Assembly: GCA_036787815.1 (NCBI GenBank)
Contig: DAIQOP010000193.1
Location: forward strand, 1-7,498
DNA: 7,498 nucleotides
From: DATBAK01 sp036787815
GTDB lineage: Bacteria > Actinomycetota > Acidimicrobiia > IMCC26256 > PALSA-610
Reading direction: 5' to 3'
In this document: positions 1 through 5,587 of the stretch, one piece after another
Layout of the letters: each line of letters opens with the position of its first letter
Position numbering within the stretch: the stretch's first letter is position 1
Notes under the pieces: generated by a model
The model's database searches: none
Seen by the model: only the letters and a program-made list of their open reading frames with translations
What the model was told of the DNA's origin: nothing
Made by a program: the position numbers and the translations under genes

Positions 1-822
1 GTGGCGGGCGCGGTCGCCGTGCTCGGTGCGCTCGCGCGCGGAGCACCGTTCGTGCTGCCCGACACGGCGCCCGTGCCCGGGGGCGAGAGCTCGGGCACGC
101 TCACCGGGCCGGTGCTCGGGCTCGATGCGCGCGGCACTGTTGCGTGGCACTCGCAGCGCTCGTTGGTCGCGGGGGCGCTGTCGCTCGGTGCGTTTCTCGA
201 GCTCGGTGCCGACCGGCCGTGGCTGTCGACGTTCCCGCTCGCCTCGTGGGAGGGGATCTTCGGGCTCACCGTCCCGCTGGCCGCGGGCGCTCCCGTCGTG
301 CTCGGCGCGGCGGGCGAGCCCGCGCTCGGCGCGATCGCCCGTGAGGGCGCCGGGTACGCGTTCACCGACCTCTCGTCGGCGTTCGCGTCGACGCGCGACG
401 CGAAACGGGAGGTGAAGAGCGCGCGCGGCGTGCTCACCGGCCTGCTGCTCTCGGTTCCCGGCGTGTTCGACGCGGATCAGCGCCGCCGGGTCGGCCGGCT
501 GTTCGAGTGCCCCGCCCTGACCGTGTTCGGGATCCCCGAGACGGGGCCGGTCTTCGCCGCGCACCCGTCGTGGTACGTCGACGAGGCGGTCGGCATCCCG
601 GTGACCAACGCGCACGTCGTCCCGGTCGACCCGCGCTCGGGCGTCGCGGTCGCGACGCTCTGGGAGCTCGTCGAGTCGGCGATGGTCACCGTGTTCTCGC
701 CGCAGCTCTGCGTCGGTTACGAGGGCGGCGCGTACCCGGAGCGCTTCCGCGACGGTCGGTTCGTCACCGGGGTGATCGCGTCGTCGGATGCGAACGGGAT
801 GATCTACCTCCTGCCCGACTGA
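1..822 (+). CDS. AMP-binding (ANL superfamily) protein, degenerate and probably 5'-partial
   Basis: The frame is open from the first base, so the GTG at 1 may be internal and the gene may begin upstream. The 273 visible residues resemble the large subdomain of acyl-CoA synthetase/adenylation enzymes. A conserved-looking block around residues 45-101 ends in a PLAAGAPVVLG stretch, which is typical of these enzymes after the P-loop. FGIPETG at 176-182 sits where the family has its YGxTE motif, followed by a VGIPV stretch. Several key features are missing. The Ser/Thr/Gly-rich ATP-binding loop expected near residues 35-45 is not recognisable. The TGD motif reads TGV at 256-258. The protein stops just after it, so the mobile C-terminal subdomain with its catalytic lysine is absent. 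It is probably a non-catalytic or decayed family member rather than a working ligase. Its 3' end overlaps the convergent minus-strand gene by 19 bases. The family call is fairly secure; the function is unknown. Confidence 0.6.
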   Translation: MAGAVAVLGALARGAPFVLPDTAPVPGGESSGTLTGPVLGLDARGTVAWHSQRSLVAGALSLGAFLELGADRPWLSTFPLASWEGIFGLTVPLAAGAPVVLGAAGEPALGAIAREGAGYAFTDLSSAFASTRDAKREVKSARGVLTGLLLSVPGVFDADQRRRVGRLFECPALTVFGIPETGPVFAAHPSWYVDEAVGIPVTNAHVVPVDPRSGVAVATLWELVESAMVTVFSPQLCVGYEGGAYPERFRDGRFVTGVIASSDANGMIYLLPD

Positions 823-1445
823 CCGTTCCGGCTCGCAAGCAGGGACGCGAGGTCGCGACGGATGGTGGCGACTTCGGCGTCGCGGGCGGGGTAGTGCGCG
901 GGATAGTGGCGCGCGGTGAACGCGGCGAGGTCGCCGGTCGCGGTCGGAGCATCGCCGGCCGCGACGCGCTCGACGATCGCCACCACGATCGCGGCGAAGT
1001 CGCGCTCGGCGACGGGCTCGGCCGCGAGCAGGGGTGCCGCGTGCTCGAGCCCCACCGCGAGCGACGCCTGATGTGCCGCCCACAGACGTACCTGCGCGCC
1101 GGAATTCTCGCCGCCGGCGTACGCGACCCACGCGGCCACGGCTCCGCGCGCCGCGAGACCGTGTTCGATCGCGCGCGCGGCATCGCGCAGGTCGAGCATC
1201 ATCACGCCGTTGACGCACCGCCACCATCGTGAGCCGCCATCGTCGGCGAGGCGCCCGCTGCGCCGCTCCCAGTCGACGAAGTCGACAACGGCGCGTCCGA
1301 GCCCCAGCGGGGCCGAGCCGTGCGGGTGCCGCGCGAAGAACCGGCGCGCGATCGCGGCGCGGGTCGATGCCGGCAGAAGCAGCGCCGCTCGCGCGCGGGG
1401 CGCGATCTCCGGCGTCCGGGGCCGGGGTGCGTCGTTCACGAGCAC
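804..1445 (-). CDS. hypothetical protein, 213 aa
   Basis: I do not recognise this family. I start it at the GTG whose first base is 1445, because a GGGAGG Shine-Dalgarno (plus-strand 1452-1457) lies six to seven bases upstream. The longer TTG start at 1481 would run into the promoter region of the divergent regulator. The protein has no signal peptide, no clear membrane segment and no cysteine cluster. It is rich in Ala and Arg, with a compact Trp/Arg/Cys-containing block (SRWWRCVNGVMMLDLRDA) near residues 70-87 and long, probably helical stretches after it. It is divergently arranged with the Rrf2 regulator, so it could be under the same control. It converges with the AMP-binding gene and overlaps it by 19 bases, its TAG stop lying inside that gene. 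Coding is supported by length, the ribosome binding site and arrangement, not by homology. Confidence 0.6.
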   Translation of the reverse strand: MLVNDAPRPRTPEIAPRARAALLLPASTRAAIARRFFARHPHGSAPLGLGRAVVDFVDWERRSGRLADDGGSRWWRCVNGVMMLDLRDAARAIEHGLAARGAVAAWVAYAGGENSGAQVRLWAAHQASLAVGLEHAAPLLAAEPVAERDFAAIVVAIVERVAAGDAPTATGDLAAFTARHYPAHYPARDAEVATIRRDLASLLASRNGQSGRR

Positions 1446-1451
1446 GAACCG

Positions 1452-1457
1452 CCTCCC
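1452..1457 (-). promoter_or_regulatory. Shine-Dalgarno deciding the start of the minus-strand gene
   Basis: Read on the minus strand this is GGGAGG, six bases before a GTG at 1445-1443. A second in-frame GTG at 1439-1437 has a less suitable distance of twelve bases, so the first is preferred. Confidence 0.5.
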
Positions 1458-1465
1458 TCGTCCGC

Positions 1466-1495
1466 GTGGTAAGCCTGGCAAAGCACGCTAGTATT
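1466..1495 (+). promoter_or_regulatory. predicted promoter/operator of the rrf2 regulator gene
   Basis: A good -10 box TAGTAT (1489-1494) follows a weak -35 GTGGTA (1466-1471) with a 17-bp spacer. The spacer contains CCTGGCAAA (1474-1482). Over 30 bases this element matches the promoter of the molybdoenzyme operon at 20 positions without gaps. A 6-bp inverted repeat, TGGTAA (1467-1472) with TTACCA (1494-1499), brackets it and could be part of an operator. Transcription would begin near 1501, so the in-frame ATG at 1499 is unlikely to be the start codon. Being the only intergenic space, it may also contain control sites for the divergent minus-strand gene, for which I see no clear promoter. 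Confidence 0.45.
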
Positions 1496-1537
1496 ACCAT
1501 GAATGTCGGTCCATGCGAACGGGGAGACACGCACGGC

Positions 1538-1996
1538 GTGAGATTGTCCCTGACCAAGCAATGCGAGTACGGCATCCGCCTGCTCCTCCACCTCGCTGCG
1601 CAACCCACCGAGCAGCGCATGACCGCGGGGGAGCTCGCCGAGGCCTGCGACATCTCGGCCGGCAACGTGCCCACGATCGTCAACGTGCTGGCCCGGTCGG
1701 GCATCTTGATCTGTAGCCCTGGGCGCGGCGGCGGGTGCGAGCTCGCGGTGGATCCGGCCGACATCTCGATGCTGCAGATCATCGAGGTGCTCGATGGGCC
1801 GCTCGAGGTCGCGCACTGCCTCCTCGACTCGCGGCGCTGCCACGGTCGTGACCCCGAGTGCGCGGTGCACCACGCGTGGAGTGAGGGGCGCGACGCGGCG
1901 ATCCGGTCGCTGGCCCAGACGTCCCTCGCCGATGCGCTCCACCGCGAGCGTGAGATCGCCCGGCTGAGCCGCCGCCGGGCCGCCGCTCGCCGCTGA
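1538..1996 (+). CDS. Rrf2-family transcriptional regulator, putative Fe-S cluster sensor
   Basis: This is a 152-residue DNA-binding regulator of the Rrf2 family (IscR, NsrR, RsrR, CymR relatives). The GTG start gives VRLSLTKQCEYGIRLLLHLA, matching the normal Rrf2 N-terminus, and is preceded by GGGGAG at 1521-1526. An ATG 13 codons upstream lies at the predicted transcription start and adds non-family residues. The winged helix-turn-helix covers about residues 28-68 (TAGELAEACDISAGNVPTIV, then the GRGGGCELA wing). Three cysteines, C94, C101 and C108, are spaced x6/x6, close to the x5/x5 pattern that holds Fe-S clusters in IscR and NsrR. C9 or E10 is near the position of the fourth ligand in NsrR/RsrR. 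The tail after residue 135 is Arg-rich. The gene lies directly upstream of the molybdoenzyme operon on the same strand, and both share a promoter element, so it is the likely regulator of that operon and of itself. The signal (NO, O2, redox or iron) cannot be told from sequence. Confidence 0.88.
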   Translation: MRLSLTKQCEYGIRLLLHLAAQPTEQRMTAGELAEACDISAGNVPTIVNVLARSGILICSPGRGGGCELAVDPADISMLQIIEVLDGPLEVAHCLLDSRRCHGRDPECAVHHAWSEGRDAAIRSLAQTSLADALHREREIARLSRRRAAARR

Positions 1997-2011
1997 CCAG
2001 CGCTGAGGTAT

Positions 2012-2030
2012 GTGAGCCGCCTCCGGTCAC
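2012..2030 (+). repeat. small hairpin between rrf2 and the operon promoter
   Basis: GTGA and CCG (with one bulged G) pair with CGG and TCAC around a four-base CCTC loop. It lies 15 bases after the rrf2 stop and just before the -35 box at 2037. No T-run follows, so it is at best a weak terminator. It could also be chance in GC-rich DNA. Confidence 0.25.
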
Positions 2031-2036
2031 AGTCCC

Positions 2037-2066
2037 TTGTCAAACCTGCCAAATCTAACTAGGATT
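2037..2066 (+). promoter_or_regulatory. predicted promoter/operator of the molybdoenzyme operon
   Basis: TTGTCA (2037-2042) and TAGGAT (2060-2065) are separated by exactly 17 bp, a near-consensus sigma70-type promoter in an otherwise very GC-rich region. Transcription should start near 2072, giving a leader of about 73 bases. The spacer carries CCTGCCAAA (2045-2053), which corresponds to CCTGGCAAA at the same offset in the rrf2 promoter. This shared block is the best candidate for an operator of the Rrf2 protein. The promoter overlaps the longest possible reading frame of the alpha gene (TTG at 2037), which argues against that early start. Confidence 0.6.
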
Positions 2067-2087
2067 CCGAGGAAATCGGACCGGGCT

Positions 2088-2138
2088 CGACGACCGGGGG
2101 GAAAGGCATCCCGGGCGGGCTCCGGCGTCGTGAGGAGG
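2088..2138 (+). promoter_or_regulatory. leader hairpin and Shine-Dalgarno of the alpha gene
   Basis: In the untranslated leader, CGACG-A-CCGG (2088-2097) can pair with CCGGCGTCG (2122-2130), a nine-pair stem with one bulged A and a 24-base loop. The Shine-Dalgarno GAGGAGG (2132-2138) follows directly, six bases before the ATG at 2145. The ribosome binding site itself decides the start; whether the stem modulates translation is speculation. Confidence 0.4.
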
Positions 2139-2144
2139 GGCTCG

Positions 2145-4976
2145 ATGGGTGTGGCGTCCCGGTCGTCCGAACGTGCCCAAACCGCCGAGGACCGGTACCG
2201 CGCTCGCTGGTCGTGGGACTCGGTCGCCTGGGGCACGCACTGCGTCGACTGCTACCCCGGCAACTGCCCGTTCCGCGTGTTCACGCGCGACGGCCGGGTG
2301 TTGCGCGAGGAGCCGTCGGGATCGTTCGGGCCCGTCGAGGAAGGTGTGCCGGACTTCAACCCGATGGGATGCCAGAAGGGCGCGTCGTGGAGCCAGCAGC
2401 TCTACGACGGCGACCGGGTGCAATTCCCCCTCCGTCGCGTCGGTGAGCGCGGGGGCGGACAGTGGGAACGGATCTCGTGGGACGAGGCGGCGACGACCGT
2501 GGCCGACGCGATGCTCGACGCGATCGCGGAGGGCGGCCCTGAGTCGATCGTGCACGAGGGCACGCCCGAGATCGCGACCGTCGTGCCGACCTACCGCTTC
2601 TTCAACACGCTCGGCGGCCGGATCCTCGACCTGAACGCGTCGTTCAACGACTTCTCGATCGGACTGCACGAGACCTTCGGCAAGTTCAACCCGGTGTCGT
2701 CCGCGGACGACTGGTTCCACTCCGAGCTGATCCTCGTGTGGCACATGAATCCCGCGTTCACGCGGATTCCCTTCTATCACTTCATGCTCGAGGCTCGGTA
2801 TCACGGAGCCGAGGTCGTCTCGATCTCGCCCGACCTCAACGCCTCCCACATGCACGCGGACCTGCACGTGCCGATGACGTCGGGCAACGACGCGCCCTTC
2901 GCGCTCGCGATGGTGCAGGTGATCCTCGCCGAAGGGCTGGAGGATCAGACCTTCCTCCGCGAGCAGACCGACCTGCCGTACCTCGTGCGCAGCGACACGC
3001 AGCGGTATCTCCGCCAGACTGACGTCGAGGGCCCCGCCGAGGGCGCGCGCGAAGACCAGATGTACCACTGGGACCCGGCGGTCGGGCTCGTGAAGGCCGA
3101 CCGCGCCAACATGCTCCTCCACGGGCGCGAGATCGCGCTCGGCGGCTCGTATCGCGTCACGCTGCACGACGGCTCCGAGGTCGAGGTGGAGCCCGTGCTC
3201 GGGATGCTGCGGCGGATGCTCGACGCGAAGTACACGCCCGAGCAGCAACAGGCGATCACGACGGTGCACCCCGATGTCGTACGCAACCTGGCCCGCAAGG
3301 CCGCGCGCAGCCGCACGAACATCATGCTCGGGTGGAACTCGTGCAAGTACTACCACGGTGATCTGATCGAGCGCGCCATGTGCCTGCTGCTCGCCGTCAC
3401 CGGCAACTGGGGCAAGCACGGCACCGGCATTCGCTCCTGGACCGCCGGAATGTTCGACGGGCAGGGCCTCGCGTCCTCCAAGTCGGCGCCCGGGATCGAG
3501 GGCACCGAGCAGCTGCTCTCGATGCGCGACATGGCCATCGCCGCGATCAAGGCGGCGGACCCCAGCATCACCTCCGACGAGCTCGCGATCCGCGAGCTCA
3601 GCCGCATGCTCGCCGACGCGACCGAGGGCGGCGGCTCGGCGACGCGCGGCGCGTCCGGCTCCACGATGTCGCCCATGGCGTTCTGGTGGTACTTCCAGGC
3701 CGGCTTCGACAAGCGGTGGAACCACGAGGGCTGGGGAGACGACTCGCTCCCGCGCACCTTCGACGAGTACTTCCAGGAGGCGCTCGACAACGGATGGTGG
3801 AAGGGGCGCGACCAGCCCCGTCCGGAGCAGCCGCCCCGCGTGCTCATCGAGTGTGGCGGCAACATGTTCCGGCGCACGCGCGGTGGGCGGACCGCGCTCA
3901 TCGACACGCTCTGGCCCAAGCTGTCGACGGTCGTGACGATCGACTTCCGGATGAGCTCGACCGCGCTGTGGGCCGACGTGATCCTTCCCGCGGCGCAGCA
4001 CTACGAGAAGGTCAGCTTCCACATCCCTACGCCGCACGTGATGCACCTCACGTTCTCGGATCGCGCGGCGGCGCCGGCCGGGGAGGCGAAGCCCGAGTGG
4101 GAGATCTACCAGATCCTCCTCCAGAAGCTCGCGGAACGGGCCGCCGCGCGCGGCGTCGAGTCCTACACCAACGCGCGTGGCCTGGAGTTCCGCTTCGACG
4201 ACGCGTGGGATCGCTTCACGCTGGGCGGCTACTTCGCCGACGAGGACCGCATGGCCGACGAGATCGTGCGCGACTGCGTCTACGCGGGGACGCTCCCCGA
4301 GGGCACGAGCCTCGCGACGATGCGCGAGAAGGGGCACGTGCGGTTCGTCGACTGGGGGATGATGCCGATGGCGCTCGCCCAGGCGTCGCCGTTCGAGAAG
4401 GAGCACACGCACACGCCGTTCCGCAACCACGTGGAGCTCGGCTCGCCCTTCCCCACCTACGCGCGCCGCGCCCAGTTCTACATCGACCATCCGTGGTGGC
4501 TCGAGGCCCACGAAGAGCTCCCCGTGCACAAACCGAACCCGAAGGCGGGCGGCGACCATCCGCTGCGGATGACGTCGGGGCACAACCGGTGGAGCATCCA
4601 CTCGATGAACCAGGCGAACCCGGTCATGCTCCAGACCCACCGCGGTGAGCCGCTCGTGGAGGTCTCGGTCGAGGATGCCGCGGCGCGCGACGTCGGTGAC
4701 GACGACCTCATCCGGGTCTGGAACGACATCGCCGCGTTCACGTGCCGGGCCAAGGTCGCGCCCGGGGTGATGCCGGGCCAGATCATCTCGTACAACGGCT
4801 GGGACGGGCACCAGTACCGGGACTGGATGGGTGCGAACGAGATCGAGGCCGGAATGGTCAAGTGGATCGCGTTCGCCGGCGGGTACGGCCACATCCAGTA
4901 CACGGAGACCGAGTGGCAGCCCATCCCCACCGACCGCGGGGTGCCGTGCAACTTCGAGAAGTCCGTGGAGGTGTGA
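2145..4976 (+). CDS. type II DMSO reductase-family molybdopterin oxidoreductase, alpha (catalytic) subunit
   Basis: This 943-residue protein is the Mo-bis-MGD subunit of a respiratory-type oxidoreductase related to NarG, SerA, ClrA, DdhA and EbdA, and it matches the type II members in length. An N-terminal Fe-S site is formed by H32 or C33, C36, C41 and C75, the last in an FNPMGCQKGAS context like NarG. D169 in SFNDF aligns with the Asp that ligates Mo in NarG and defines type II. An ADVILPAAQHYEK block lies around residues 610-622. SGHNRWSIHS at 811-820 opens the C-terminal dinucleotide-binding domain, which runs to about residue 935. The start is the ATG at 2145, with a strong Shine-Dalgarno downstream of the predicted promoter. 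Neither this start nor the longer frame back to 2037 contains a Tat signal or a hydrophobic segment, unlike periplasmic type II enzymes, so I infer a cytoplasmic location. It is the first gene of a four-gene operon, two bases from the next. The substrate cannot be assigned; oxidation (hydroxylation or dehydrogenation) and reduction are both possible in this family. Confidence 0.9.
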   Translation: MGVASRSSERAQTAEDRYRARWSWDSVAWGTHCVDCYPGNCPFRVFTRDGRVLREEPSGSFGPVEEGVPDFNPMGCQKGASWSQQLYDGDRVQFPLRRVGERGGGQWERISWDEAATTVADAMLDAIAEGGPESIVHEGTPEIATVVPTYRFFNTLGGRILDLNASFNDFSIGLHETFGKFNPVSSADDWFHSELILVWHMNPAFTRIPFYHFMLEARYHGAEVVSISPDLNASHMHADLHVPMTSGNDAPFALAMVQVILAEGLEDQTFLREQTDLPYLVRSDTQRYLRQTDVEGPAEGAREDQMYHWDPAVGLVKADRANMLLHGREIALGGSYRVTLHDGSEVEVEPVLGMLRRMLDAKYTPEQQQAITTVHPDVVRNLARKAARSRTNIMLGWNSCKYYHGDLIERAMCLLLAVTGNWGKHGTGIRSWTAGMFDGQGLASSKSAPGIEGTEQLLSMRDMAIAAIKAADPSITSDELAIRELSRMLADATEGGGSATRGASGSTMSPMAFWWYFQAGFDKRWNHEGWGDDSLPRTFDEYFQEALDNGWWKGRDQPRPEQPPRVLIECGGNMFRRTRGGRTALIDTLWPKLSTVVTIDFRMSSTALWADVILPAAQHYEKVSFHIPTPHVMHLTFSDRAAAPAGEAKPEWEIYQILLQKLAERAAARGVESYTNARGLEFRFDDAWDRFTLGGYFADEDRMADEIVRDCVYAGTLPEGTSLATMREKGHVRFVDWGMMPMALAQASPFEKEHTHTPFRNHVELGSPFPTYARRAQFYIDHPWWLEAHEELPVHKPNPKAGGDHPLRMTSGHNRWSIHSMNQANPVMLQTHRGEPLVEVSVEDAAARDVGDDDLIRVWNDIAAFTCRAKVAPGVMPGQIISYNGWDGHQYRDWMGANEIEAGMVKWIAFAGGYGHIQYTETEWQPIPTDRGVPCNFEKSVEV

Positions 4977-4978
4977 AG

Positions 4979-5575
4979 ATGCGCGCAGAGCGACGATCCG
5001 ACGACCTCGCCGATCCGGGCGCGGCAGGCTGGGCCGACGCGGAGACCGTCACCGTCGCGCTCGGCCCGATCGCGTTGGAGGCGCAGCCGACGGAGTACAT
5101 CCGCGTGAAGTGGGCCGACCGACCGTACGGCACCGTTCGCGAGGTGCGCGTCGCAGCCGCGCACGACGGCCAGCGGCTCGCGGTGCGCCTCGAGTGGGAA
5201 GACTCCGCGACCCCGAACACCGAGTTCCCCGACGCGGGCGCCGTGTACTTCCCGGCGGACGGCGACGCGCCGGTCGCGACCGTCGGTGCACCCGACGCGC
5301 CGGTGCACCTCTGGTACTGGCAGGCGGATCTCGCCGACGCGAAGCGCCTCGAAGGTCGCGGACCCGGAGCGTTCCGTCCCACCGGTACAAACGGGGTCGC
5401 CGCCGCGGCGGCACTCGACGGCGGACGCTGGGCCGTCGTGCTGACGGGCGAGCTGGGTGACGCGGTCGCAGACGGCCACGCCCGCGTGGGCGTGGCCGTC
5501 TGGGACGGCGCGAACGAGGAACGCGCCGGGCTCGGCGCGGTCAGCTCCGAGTGGATCCCGCTCGAGGTCGTCTGA
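4979..5575 (+). CDS. type II DMSO reductase gamma subunit-like protein (ethylbenzene dehydrogenase heme-b subunit family), likely atypical
   Basis: The 198-residue product resembles gamma subunits such as EbdC, SerC and DdhC. Recognisable family stretches are FPDAGAVYFP (83-92), APVHLWYWQAD (107-117), and VAVWDGANEER (172-182) followed by W192. The ATG start at 4979 has GGAGG (4967-4971) seven bases upstream, within the end of the alpha gene. In studied relatives the gamma subunit is exported and binds one heme b, held in EbdC by a Met and a C-terminal Lys. Here there is no signal peptide. There is no methionine after the start, the position before the G of TVGAPDAPV being Val. Where relatives often have Lys in an ERxGxKxxS context this protein has G186, and its only lysines are K44 and K122. 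Its histidines (H62, H110, H168) are possible substitutes. It has no cysteine. It may be heme-free or use other ligands. Position between alpha and beta supports a structural role in the same complex. Confidence 0.75.
   Translation: MRAERRSDDLADPGAAGWADAETVTVALGPIALEAQPTEYIRVKWADRPYGTVREVRVAAAHDGQRLAVRLEWEDSATPNTEFPDAGAVYFPADGDAPVATVGAPDAPVHLWYWQADLADAKRLEGRGPGAFRPTGTNGVAAAAALDGGRWAVVLTGELGDAVADGHARVGVAVWDGANEERAGLGAVSSEWIPLEVV
5469..5502 (+). repeat. perfect 15-bp inverted repeat with a GCGT loop inside the gamma gene
   Basis: CAGACGGCCACGCCC (5469-5483) is followed by GCGT and then its exact reverse complement (5488-5502). In mRNA this would be a very stable 15-pair tetraloop hairpin. It lies within the codons for the ADGHARVGVAVWDG segment of gamma, about 85 bases before the beta start codon. 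No T-run follows, so it is not a standard intrinsic terminator. It may influence mRNA stability or the relative output of upstream and downstream genes, or be a side effect of coding constraint. Confidence 0.8.
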
Positions 5576-5587
5576 CGGAGGAAAGCC

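Noticed and set aside
1499..1537. An upstream ATG start for the Rrf2 regulator adding 13 residues.
   Set aside because: It lies at the predicted transcription start, has no ribosome binding site, and the added residues do not fit the family N-terminus.
2037..2144. A TTG start at 2037 adding 36 residues to alpha.
   Set aside because: This stretch contains the promoter and a strong Shine-Dalgarno for the ATG at 2145, and the added Arg/Lys/Ser-rich residues are neither a Tat signal nor family sequence.
4142..4155. 14-bp palindrome CGCCGCGCGCGGCG in alpha.
   Set aside because: It consists of alternating GC in Ala/Arg/Gly codons and is expected by chance at this base composition.
2055..4892. A 945-codon open frame on the minus strand opposite alpha.
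   Set aside because: It is the mirror of a GC-rich gene. Its product is Arg/Val/His-rich low-complexity sequence with no family features, while the plus strand has clear molybdoenzyme motifs.
2145..4976. Assigning alpha as a dedicated nitrate reductase (NarG).
   Set aside because: It is about 300 residues shorter than NarG, has a gamma-like partner of the EbdC/SerC family and no NarI, so it fits the other type II enzymes; no substrate can be fixed.
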